Assembly: GCA_900554995.1 (NCBI GenBank)
Contig: USJJ01000024.1
Span: 1 to 10,749, forward strand
Direction of reading: 5' to 3'
Length of the DNA: 10,749 nucleotides
Source of the DNA: an uncultured Ruminococcus sp.
Lineage (GTDB): Bacteria > Bacillota > Clostridia > Oscillospirales > Acutalibacteraceae
Below the pieces are notes generated by a model. The model was not told the origin of the DNA, made no database searches, and saw only the letters and a list, made by a program, of their open reading frames with translations. Below are positions 1 to 6,460 of this stretch, in pieces. Position 1 is the first letter of the stretch. Each line of letters begins with the position of its first letter. The position numbers were made by a program, and so were the translations under genes.

Positions 1-62
1 GCGATCATCTCGTCAACGGCAACCCCGTCGGCGAATTCACGGTCGGCGCTATCGCCAAATAA
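1..62 (+). CDS. C-terminal end of small [2Fe-2S] thioredoxin-like hydrogenase subunit (partial)
   Basis: Only the last 19 codons and the TAA stop (60-62) are inside the window, in the frame beginning at base 3; the tail reads DHLVNGNPVGEFTVG. It resembles the segment EEHLLKGRMVKRLL that ends the thioredoxin-like [2Fe-2S] domain of the next gene, which suggests a stand-alone protein of the same fold. In HndABCD-type operons the gene just before the NuoF-like subunit is such a small ferredoxin (HndB-like), so position and sequence agree. No cysteine is visible in this fragment, so the assignment rests on the tail similarity and context. It ends 15 bases before hydB and is very likely in the same operon. 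Confidence 0.6.
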   Translation, partial: DHLVNGNPVGEFTVGAIAK

Positions 63-63
63 C

Positions 64-70
64 AAGGAGG
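64..70 (+). promoter_or_regulatory. Ribosome binding site of hydB
   Basis: AAGGAGG lies 7 bases before the ATG at 78. It is an essentially perfect Shine-Dalgarno sequence and fixes this ATG as the start. It also shows that the short gap after the preceding stop codon is only a translation signal and not a promoter. Confidence 0.9.
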
Positions 71-77
71 AAAATCA

Positions 78-1865
78 ATGTATCGTTCACACGTTCTTGT
101 CTGCGGCGGTACCGGCTGTACTTCCTCACACAGTGCCGAGATCATTGAAAAGCTTGAGCAGGAGCTTAAAGCCAAGGGTCTCGAAAACGAGGTTAAAGTA
201 ATCAAAACCGGCTGCTTCGGACTTTGCGCATTAGGTCCGGTCATGATCGTATATCCCGAGGGCTGTTTCTACAGCGAGGTTAAGGTCGAGGACGTTCCCG
301 AAATCGTCGAGGAGCATCTTCTCAAGGGTCGTATGGTCAAGAGACTTCTCTATGAAGAGACAGTTCATCAGGAGGATATCAAGCCGCTCAAAGAAACTAA
401 TTTCTATAAGAAGCAGCACAGAGTTGCACTTCGTAACTGCGGTGTTATTGACCCTGAAAATATTGAAGAATATATCGCTATGGACGGCTATCAGGCTCTT
501 GCAAAGTGCTTGACCGAGCTTACGCCCGATGAGGTTATCCAGATCGTTAAGGATTCCGGACTCAGAGGCCGTGGCGGCGGCGGATTCCCCACAGGACTTA
601 AGTGGAGCTTTACTGCCAAGAATTCAGCCGACCAGAAGTATGTTGTATGTAATGCCGACGAAGGTGACCCGGGCGCATTCATGGACCGTTCCGTTCTTGA
701 GGGCGACCCCCATTGTATCGTTGAGGCTATGACGATCTGCGGTTACGCAACAGGTGCAACCGAGGGTTACGTTTACGTCCGTGCCGAGTATCCGATCGCC
801 GTTCACCGTCTTGATGTTGCTATCAAGGAAGCCCGTGAAGCCGGCCTTCTCGGCAAGAACATATTTAATTCAGGCTTTGACTTCGATCTTCATATCCGTC
901 TCGGTGCAGGCGCATTCGTTTGCGGTGAAGAGACTGCTCTCATGACTTCAATCGAAGGTAACCGCGGTGAGCCGCGTCCGCGTCCGCCGTATCCGGCAGT
1001 TAAGGGTCTTTTCGGCAAGCCGACAACAGAAAACAATGTTGAAACATTTGCCAACATTCCGCAAATCATTCTCCACGGTGCAGAGTTCTTTAACTCGATG
1101 GGTACGGAGAAATCCTCGGGAACCAAGGTGTTCGCTCTCGGCGGAAAGATCAATAACACAGGCCTTGTTGAAATTCCGATGGGTACAACTCTTCGCGAAA
1201 TCATTGAGGACATCGGCGGCGGAATTCCGAACGGCAAAAAGTTTAAGGCTGCTCAGACAGGCGGACCGTCCGGCGGATGTATTCCTGCTTCCCTTATGGA
1301 CACACCGATCGACTATGATAACCTTACCGCTATTGGCTGTATGATGGGCTCAGGCGGACTTATCGTTATGGACGAGGACAACTGTATGGTTGATATCGCT
1401 AAGTTCTTCCTTGATTTCACCGTTGATGAGAGCTGCGGTAAATGTACTCCGTGCCGTATCGGTACAAAGAGAATGAGAGAGCTTCTTGAGAAAATTACCG
1501 ACGGTAAGGCTACTCTCGAGGATCTTGACGAGCTTGAATCTCTTGCTCACTATATTAAAGACAACTCACTTTGCGGTCTCGGTCAGACAGCTCCGAACCC
1601 TGTTCTTGCAACACTTCGTTTCTTCAAGGATGAGTATATCGCTCATATTGTTGACAAGAAGTGCCCGGCAGGCGTTTGTAAGAAGCTTGTTTCCTACTCA
1701 ATTGAGGCTGATAAGTGTAAGGGCTGTACCGCCTGTGCAAGAAAGTGCCCGGTCGGTGCAATATCAGGTGCAGTTAAGACAGCACATACTATCGACACAA
1801 GCAAGTGCGTAAAGTGCGGCGTATGTATGGATACATGCCGCTTCGGCGCAATTATTAAGAAATAA
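78..1865 (+). CDS. hydB: [FeFe] hydrogenase NuoF-like flavin/NADH subunit HydB (HndC-like)
   Basis: This 595-residue subunit binds NAD(H) and FMN and passes electrons between NADH and the iron-sulfur chain of the cytoplasmic hydrogenase complex; in bifurcating enzymes it is the likely bifurcation site. Domains in order: a thioredoxin-like [2Fe-2S] domain with C9, C14, C46 and C50; the NuoF core with the glycine-rich loop GRGGGGFPTGLKW (164-176) and NADEGDPGAFMDR (192-204) for FMN/NADH; the SCGKCTPCR cluster motif (C453, C456, C459 with C499); and a C-terminal ferredoxin domain with two CxxCxxCxxxC motifs (C547/550/553/557 and C577/580/583/587) for two [4Fe-4S] clusters. Length and domain order match HydB/HndC rather than the shorter respiratory NuoF. 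The stop lies 14 bases before the preferred hydA start, with the next ribosome binding site overlapping it. Whether the partner acceptor is NAD or NADP, and whether the complex bifurcates, cannot be decided from sequence alone. Confidence 0.95.
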   Translation: MYRSHVLVCGGTGCTSSHSAEIIEKLEQELKAKGLENEVKVIKTGCFGLCALGPVMIVYPEGCFYSEVKVEDVPEIVEEHLLKGRMVKRLLYEETVHQEDIKPLKETNFYKKQHRVALRNCGVIDPENIEEYIAMDGYQALAKCLTELTPDEVIQIVKDSGLRGRGGGGFPTGLKWSFTAKNSADQKYVVCNADEGDPGAFMDRSVLEGDPHCIVEAMTICGYATGATEGYVYVRAEYPIAVHRLDVAIKEAREAGLLGKNIFNSGFDFDLHIRLGAGAFVCGEETALMTSIEGNRGEPRPRPPYPAVKGLFGKPTTENNVETFANIPQIILHGAEFFNSMGTEKSSGTKVFALGGKINNTGLVEIPMGTTLREIIEDIGGGIPNGKKFKAAQTGGPSGGCIPASLMDTPIDYDNLTAIGCMMGSGGLIVMDEDNCMVDIAKFFLDFTVDESCGKCTPCRIGTKRMRELLEKITDGKATLEDLDELESLAHYIKDNSLCGLGQTAPNPVLATLRFFKDEYIAHIVDKKCPAGVCKKLVSYSIEADKCKGCTACARKCPVGAISGAVKTAHTIDTSKCVKCGVCMDTCRFGAIIKK

Positions 1866-1870
1866 GGAGG
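1864..1870 (+). promoter_or_regulatory. Ribosome binding site that decides the hydA start
   Basis: AAGGAGG overlaps the hydB stop codon. It touches the first possible ATG (1871) with no spacing, but stands 9 bases before the second ATG (1880) and 15 before a third (1886). The normal spacing favours 1880. The overlap suggests translational coupling of hydB and hydA. Confidence 0.8.
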
Positions 1871-1879
1871 ATGTCAGAA

Positions 1880-3625
1880 ATGGAAATGGTTAATATCAAA
1901 ATCAATGGCATGCCTCTGAGTGTGCCGAGCGGAATTACGATTCTTGAAGCTGCCCGCTATGCAGGAATCGAGATCCCGACACTTTGCTACCTTAAGAAAA
2001 TAAATCAGATCGGCGCATGCCGTATCTGTATGGTTGAGGTCAAGGGCGCAAGAAGCCTTGTCGCCTCCTGTGTTTTCCCTGTAAATGAGGGAATGGAGAT
2101 CCTCACCAATTCCGACAGAGTTCGTAATTCAAGAAGAACAACTCTTGAGCTTATTCTTTCGACTCATGAGCGCAAGTGTCTTTCTTGTGTAAGAAGCACA
2201 AACTGCGAGCTTCAGAAGCTCTGTAAGGAATACGGCGTTGAGAATGAGGGCAAGTTTGACGGCGTTACGCCCGACTATGCTTATGATGATTCAATGCCTC
2301 ACATGATTCGTGACAACAGCAAATGTATCCTTTGCCGCCGCTGCGTTGCAGCTTGCGATGAGCAGGGCATCTCCGTTATCGGAGCTAATGCTCGTGGCTT
2401 TGATACATGCATCACATCTCCGTTTGAGAGAGGAATTAAGGAATTCTCATGTATTGCCTGCGGCCAGTGTATCGTAAACTGTCCGACCGGTGCACTCCGT
2501 GAGAAGGATGACACACCGAAGGTGCTTGAGGCTATCAACGATCCTGAGAAGTACGTTGTTGTTCAGACAGCTCCGGCTGTAAGAGCGGCTCTCGGCGAGG
2601 AGTTCGGTCTCCCGATCGGAACGGACGTTGAGGGCAAGATGGTTGCAGCTCTCCGCCGCCTTGGCTTTGACAAGGTATTTGATACCGATTTCTCCGCTGA
2701 CCTTACCATTATGGAAGAGTCAAACGAGCTTATTGAGAGAATCACAAACGGCGGCGCACTCCCGATGATCACCTCCTGTTCACCGGGCTGGGTCAAGTAT
2801 TGCGAGCATTACTATCCCGAACAGCTTGACCATCTTTCAACCTGCAAGTCACCTCAGCAGATGTTCGGCGCAACGCTCAAGACATGGTACGCTCAGAAGA
2901 TGGATATTGATCCTGCTAAGATCGTCAGCGTCAGCGTAATGCCCTGTACCGCTAAGAAGTTCGAGGTTGGCAGAGAAGATCAGAGCGCATCCGGCTATGC
3001 CGATGTCGATATCTCTATCACAACCCGTGAGCTTGCAAGAATGATTAAGAGCGCAGGAATCAGCTTTAATTCACTGCCTGATGAGACCTATGACAGTCCT
3101 CTCGGCGAGGGCTCGGGCGCAGCCGTTATTTTCGGCGCAACAGGCGGCGTTATGGAGGCGGCTCTGCGTACCGCAGTTGAGAAGATTACGGGTCAGGCTC
3201 TTGATAATGTTGATTTCACCGAGGTCAGAGGTATGGAGGGCGTCAAGGAAGCCACATACACAGTCGGCGATCTCAGCATCAAGGTAGCCGTTGCAAGCGG
3301 CACAAAGAATGCAAAGACGCTCATGGAGCAGATCAAGAACGGTACAAGCGAGTATCAGTTCATTGAGATCATGGGTTGCCCGGGCGGATGTATCAACGGC
3401 GGCGGACAGCCGATCGTTTCCGCAGCGGTTCGCAACTTTGAGGACTTCAGAAGCAAGCGTGCTTCCGTTCTTTACAATCTTGACAAGAACAACGAAAACC
3501 GTAAGTCACATGAGAATTCGGCTATCAAGCGTGTATATGACGAGTTCTTCGGCGAGCCCGGCAGCCATAAGGCGCATGAGGTTCTCCACACAACTTACGT
3601 TAAACGCGGACTTTATAATAACTGA
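1880..3625 (+). CDS. hydA: [FeFe] hydrogenase catalytic subunit HydA (HndD-like)
   Basis: This cytoplasmic subunit carries the H-cluster and interconverts protons and H2. Numbered from the preferred ATG (581 residues; an ATG at 1871 would add three): an N-terminal plant-type [2Fe-2S] domain (C36, C47, C50, C64); the His-Cys3 [4Fe-4S] motif (H96, C100, C103, C109); two ferredoxin [4Fe-4S] clusters (C149/152/155/159 and C191/194/197/201); then the H domain with L1 TSCSPGW (298-304), L2 MPCTAKKFE (354-362) and L3 IEIMGCPGGCINGGGQP (C500, C504). The last 50 or so residues (RASVLYNLD, KSHEN) are the small-subunit-like tail. Domain layout matches clostridial CpI and HndD. The odd point is L1: the usual TSCCPGW has a second cysteine, expected to bind the H-cluster cubane, and here it is serine. 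Maturases HydE/F/G are not in the window. A terminator follows 11 bases after the stop. Confidence 0.96.
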   Translation: MEMVNIKINGMPLSVPSGITILEAARYAGIEIPTLCYLKKINQIGACRICMVEVKGARSLVASCVFPVNEGMEILTNSDRVRNSRRTTLELILSTHERKCLSCVRSTNCELQKLCKEYGVENEGKFDGVTPDYAYDDSMPHMIRDNSKCILCRRCVAACDEQGISVIGANARGFDTCITSPFERGIKEFSCIACGQCIVNCPTGALREKDDTPKVLEAINDPEKYVVVQTAPAVRAALGEEFGLPIGTDVEGKMVAALRRLGFDKVFDTDFSADLTIMEESNELIERITNGGALPMITSCSPGWVKYCEHYYPEQLDHLSTCKSPQQMFGATLKTWYAQKMDIDPAKIVSVSVMPCTAKKFEVGREDQSASGYADVDISITTRELARMIKSAGISFNSLPDETYDSPLGEGSGAAVIFGATGGVMEAALRTAVEKITGQALDNVDFTEVRGMEGVKEATYTVGDLSIKVAVASGTKNAKTLMEQIKNGTSEYQFIEIMGCPGGCINGGGQPIVSAAVRNFEDFRSKRASVLYNLDKNNENRKSHENSAIKRVYDEFFGEPGSHKAHEVLHTTYVKRGLYNN

Positions 3626-3636
3626 TCATAATTTTA

Positions 3637-3671
3637 ACAGCCTCTCCTTCTGTAAGGGGAGGCTGTCTTTT
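3637..3671 (+). terminator. Terminator of the hydrogenase operon
   Basis: An 11-pair stem (ACAGCCTCTCC at 3637-3647 with GGGGAGGCTGT at 3656-3666, one G-T wobble) with an 8-base loop is followed by CTTTT. It begins 11 bases after the hydA stop and marks hydA as the last gene of its operon. Confidence 0.9.
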
Positions 3672-3690
3672 ATAATTGTATGGCTTGGTG

Positions 3691-3725
3691 TAAGAATAAA
3701 AGCTCCCCGAACGAATCGAGGAGCT
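3691..3725 (-). terminator. Terminator of the metallophosphoesterase gene
   Basis: Read on the minus strand, a hairpin of 10 positions (3716-3725 with 3701-3710, one mismatch, 5-base loop) is followed by TTTATTCTTA. It lies 14 bases past the stop of the minus-strand gene. Together with the terminator at 3637-3671 it insulates the two convergent units. Confidence 0.75.
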
Positions 3726-3739
3726 GAATTTGGTGATGT

Positions 3740-4924
3740 TTATTTCTGGATACCTGCAATAATGTCCTTAATGAACTGCGGGCAAACAATGTCAATAAGT
3801 CTGCCAAGCCATGTTGCGATAACGGGTGAGAAAAGATCCATAATGTAGAAATTCATCTTTATCGGAGATACATCGTTGAATGTAACAAGATGTGTCTCAT
3901 AATTTCTTACATCGTTTTCATCAATCTCAAAGATTCTTGCCGAACGGTCGCCGCCTCTGCCGTATGTGCTGAAGCCCGAACCGCCGTTGTAGCCGAGAGT
4001 GATACCCTCGTCGGTAACGCCCATGAAGTTGTTAACGTGATCATGTGCGAAGAAAGCACCGATAACCTCTTTGTGCTCAAGCCATGCTTCATACTCGCCT
4101 GTGTTGCCGTTGACTGACTCTGAGCAAGGAACCTCGCCGAGAACGCCGCTTGTAGCTTTGTCATTGAGCTTGTACCACTGACCGTCATCAAGACCGAAGA
4201 TACAGTCTGTATGATCTGCATTGAACGGAACCTTATCAACAAACTGATAGATTTCCTTAACGGGAACGTGCTGGAAAACAAGAGAGGGAACATAGTCGCC
4301 TGTTGCAGCCTTGAGACCGTCACGGGTATCCTTATACCACTGAACCTGCTCCGGTTTGAGACCCTGATAACCTGTAAGGAGACCCTCGCCCTTAGCCTTA
4401 TTGTTGGAGTCCATAACATAGATGTTAAGAGGAATTTTCTTACCGTCGGACGACTTAACGGGAATATAATATGTACCTACATCACAGCCGTTGTTAACAA
4501 TAGCGCAGTTGGAATATGACTTGTAAACCTCCATCTGCTCCTCAAGCGGGAAGATCTCCTCCCAGTCATGGTCGTGGTTGCCGAAGGTAGCTACGAAAGG
4601 TACTCCGAGAGCGTTGACGCCGTCAAGAGCCTGAGTAAGGCACTTCTTGAGCTGAGCCTTGGTTGCGCCCGGGAAGAAGTCTGTGAGAAGGTCGCCTGCC
4701 ATAACAATGAGGTCGGGCTTTTCCTTTTCGGCAATCTTCTTGAGGTAGCTTGCCTGGAGAACATCCTTGAGAATAACATCCTGTGTGTCGTTGATCATCA
4801 TGATCTTAAATTTTCCGTCTGAGTTGAACTTGAATGCCGTGTCGGTGCTGATCACCGCAAAGCTCGGGACAGCAAGGAGGACAATCATAACAACCGAGAG
4901 AAGAATGCTTATGACTTTTTTCAT
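3740..4924 (-). CDS. Exported calcineurin-like metallophosphoesterase
   Basis: This 394-residue protein is likely secreted or lipid-face anchored and hydrolyses a phosphate ester or phosphoanhydride; the substrate is unknown. It starts with a typical signal peptide (two lysines, a hydrophobic core at about 5-20, AVPSFA near the likely cleavage site). The five metallophosphoesterase blocks are in order: ND-TQD (45-49) in place of the usual DxH, AGD (76-78), GNHDHD (115-120), QHVP (218-221) and AHDH (293-296). The first block has glutamine (Q48) where most members have a metal-binding histidine, giving D-x-Q. A hydrophobic stretch near the C-terminus (about 364-390) is weaker than a true membrane anchor. 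The gene is monocistronic, with its own promoter and terminator, and the ATG has GGAGG 8 bases upstream. It may scavenge phosphate or process nucleotides or wall-linked phosphoesters, but that is inference. Confidence 0.88.
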   Translation of the reverse strand: MKKVISILLSVVMIVLLAVPSFAVISTDTAFKFNSDGKFKIMMINDTQDVILKDVLQASYLKKIAEKEKPDLIVMAGDLLTDFFPGATKAQLKKCLTQALDGVNALGVPFVATFGNHDHDWEEIFPLEEQMEVYKSYSNCAIVNNGCDVGTYYIPVKSSDGKKIPLNIYVMDSNNKAKGEGLLTGYQGLKPEQVQWYKDTRDGLKAATGDYVPSLVFQHVPVKEIYQFVDKVPFNADHTDCIFGLDDGQWYKLNDKATSGVLGEVPCSESVNGNTGEYEAWLEHKEVIGAFFAHDHVNNFMGVTDEGITLGYNGGSGFSTYGRGGDRSARIFEIDENDVRNYETHLVTFNDVSPIKMNFYIMDLFSPVIATWLGRLIDIVCPQFIKDIIAGIQK

Positions 4925-4932
4925 TGTTTTAA

Positions 4933-4937
4933 CCTCC
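4933..4937 (-). promoter_or_regulatory. Ribosome binding site of the metallophosphoesterase gene
   Basis: On the minus strand GGAGG stands 8 bases before the ATG at 4924, confirming that start and keeping the full signal peptide. Confidence 0.85.
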
Positions 4938-4960
4938 GAAAAAAATAATTTTGTAGGTTA

Positions 4961-4989
4961 ATTATACACCAACAAAAATTTAAAGTCAA
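4961..4989 (-). promoter_or_regulatory. Promoter of the metallophosphoesterase gene
   Basis: On the minus strand TTGACT (4989-4984) and TATAAT (4966-4961) are separated by exactly 17 bases, a near-perfect vegetative sigma-A promoter. The predicted start near 4954 leaves a leader of about 30 bases before the ATG. A 10-base inverted repeat (4948-4957 and 5028-5037) flanks it. Confidence 0.8.
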
Positions 4990-5037
4990 CATAAAGGTTT
5001 AGATGCCCATGAAAAATTATGACAAATCCTACAAAAT

Positions 5038-5075
5038 AAAATGCATTATATGAACGGATCCATACAATGCATTTT
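5038..5075 (-). terminator. Probable weak terminator of the acyltransferase gene
   Basis: A perfect 10-base inverted repeat (AAAATGCATT at 5038-5047, AATGCATTTT at 5066-5075) with an 18-base loop lies 3 bases past the stop of the minus-strand gene. On the minus strand it continues into ATTTTGT. The stem is AT-rich and the loop long, so termination may be weak; it might instead be a protein-binding dyad. Confidence 0.45.
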
Positions 5076-5078
5076 GCG

Positions 5079-6227
5079 TTAACCTTGAATAAATTTTTTC
5101 AAAGGCTTTCTCGCCACATTTATTATTTTTTCGAGCAGCTTGCAAATCAGCTTGCTTAATGTGTCAATATGTAAAAGTCTGAAAATCTGAATTCTTAAAT
5201 AATCCACAACCGTTGCAGCAAGATAGAATGCGATCGAACCGCTAAGCACAAGCCCTGTTTGAGCCAATGCCGAGGAAGCGTCAAAAAATGTCGAATATTT
5301 GCAAAGGAAATTGTCCCAAATCAGGGTATGTGTTTGAATAATATAAACACTGAATGAGGTTGCGGAAAGTATTTTTATAAACGGTTTACCATGTGATATT
5401 TTAATTCGGCTGAAAAGAATCAGTAAACACAAAGACGATATAAATACGGTCGGAGAAGTATAGACAAGCAGAAAATCCCTCAGTGGCTGGCGAAGCTTTA
5501 TAGGGAATTTTAAATCGTAGAGCACAACATTACCTATATAAGTCAAAGTCCAGCACGCAATTGTCAGTATAATATAGACCTTGTTGGAAAATTTATAAAA
5601 AAATGATTGGTATTTTTTTATGGCTGCACCAAAAATATAGCAGAACGAAAGCCACATAATACTATAACCACGGATAAGCCCGAACATATCATGTGCGAAA
5701 AATTTCTCAACATTGGAGCAGACACAAAAAATTATAAAACCTGTCGCAAGAAAAGAAAATAACTTTTTGCATGAAAGCTTCTCAACTATGCTGTTAAAAA
5801 ACGGGATGAAAAAGAACATGAAAAAGTAAGCGGAAAAATACCAAAACCTAACATTTAAAACCGGAAAAAATGAGCCTAACAACAGATATGATTGATGAAA
5901 AATCTTTTTTTCAACGGCTGAAAGGGCAACAGAATAACAGGCAACCTGAAACCAAAGACTGATTATTCGGCTGTATTTAATTTTTGAGCCGTACATTACA
6001 TAACCTGAAATCAGCGCAAAGATGTCCACTGCCCCGTAGCATAAGACCATAAAAAAAGATATCATGTAAAAGACAGTGCCTGAATCCGGATTTCCCTTAT
6101 ATCCCCCATGACCGGAAAAATGCAGCAGAGTTACCATAAACATTGAAAGAATTCTCAAAAGGTCTATGCCGTAATTTCGCTCCCGCTTTTTTTCAAGAGT
6201 TTTTTCATTATTCTTTGCTTCCGTCAT
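5079..6227 (-). CDS. Membrane acyltransferase, acyltransferase-3 (OafA/WecH-like) family
   Basis: This 382-residue integral membrane protein would transfer an acyl group, often acetyl, to a cell-surface polysaccharide or other envelope glycan. After a basic cytoplasmic N-terminus comes the family signature YGIDLLRILSMFMVTLLHF (19-37), with R25 and the presumed active-site H36 of the first membrane helix. About ten hydrophobic helices follow, including VRFWYFSAYFFMFFF (126-140), a block typical of the family, and the protein ends in a basic tail. The ATG has GGAGGG 6 bases upstream and a strong promoter. The gene is visibly more AT-rich than the hydrogenase and phosphoesterase genes, which could point to horizontal acquisition, as is common for surface-modifying enzymes. 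No glycan biosynthesis genes are adjacent, so the acceptor cannot be inferred. Confidence 0.85.
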   Translation of the reverse strand: MTEAKNNEKTLEKKRERNYGIDLLRILSMFMVTLLHFSGHGGYKGNPDSGTVFYMISFFMVLCYGAVDIFALISGYVMYGSKIKYSRIISLWFQVACYSVALSAVEKKIFHQSYLLLGSFFPVLNVRFWYFSAYFFMFFFIPFFNSIVEKLSCKKLFSFLATGFIIFCVCSNVEKFFAHDMFGLIRGYSIMWLSFCYIFGAAIKKYQSFFYKFSNKVYIILTIACWTLTYIGNVVLYDLKFPIKLRQPLRDFLLVYTSPTVFISSLCLLILFSRIKISHGKPFIKILSATSFSVYIIQTHTLIWDNFLCKYSTFFDASSALAQTGLVLSGSIAFYLAATVVDYLRIQIFRLLHIDTLSKLICKLLEKIINVARKPLKKFIQG

Positions 6228-6249
6228 TCTGATCCCTCCATATATTAAA

Positions 6250-6278
6250 ATTTTATCAAATCACGGATTTAATGTCAA
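6250..6278 (-). promoter_or_regulatory. Promoter of the acyltransferase gene
   Basis: On the minus strand a perfect TTGACA (6278-6273) is followed after 17 bases by TAAAAT (6255-6250), then GGAGGG and the ATG at 6227. The predicted transcription start near 6243 gives a leader shorter than 20 bases. Confidence 0.75.
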
Positions 6279-6399
6279 CAATATGGAAAAATACTTTTTA
6301 TATTAGACTGTTAATTGTATGAATGACAGGTAAAAAAGCAACATGATTGACATTTTATAGACAAAGTGTCGAATAAGTTAGATTTATTTCTAATCTCGG

Positions 6400-6428
6400 T
6401 TGACTTTATAAAGAAAATGTGAGACAAT
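6400..6428 (+). promoter_or_regulatory. Candidate promoter of the radical SAM gene
   Basis: TTGACT (6400-6405) and GACAAT (6423-6428) are spaced by 17 bases, about 30 bases before the ATG. A second perfect TTGACA at 6347-6352 has only a poor -10 (CGAATA or GAATAA) at 17-18 bases. Either could serve; the first is preferred because its -10 fits better. Confidence 0.45.
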
Positions 6429-6460
6429 AAATATCAATTTTAGTAGTGAGGTACAGCGAA

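Noticed and set aside
890..1237. Minus-strand open frame of 115 codons inside hydB
   Set aside because: It lies wholly opposite a strongly supported gene and has no recognisable domain or ribosome binding site. It is a shadow of hydB codon use.
3291..3848. Plus-strand open frame of 185 codons running from hydA across the terminators into the phosphoesterase gene
   Set aside because: It is out of frame with hydA, crosses two terminators and runs antisense to a real gene. Its composition is low-complexity and arginine/serine-rich, as expected for a shifted frame.
6446..6448. GTG start for the radical SAM protein
   Set aside because: It has no ribosome binding site, whereas the ATG at 6461 has GAGGT at normal spacing. 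The five extra residues add nothing conserved.
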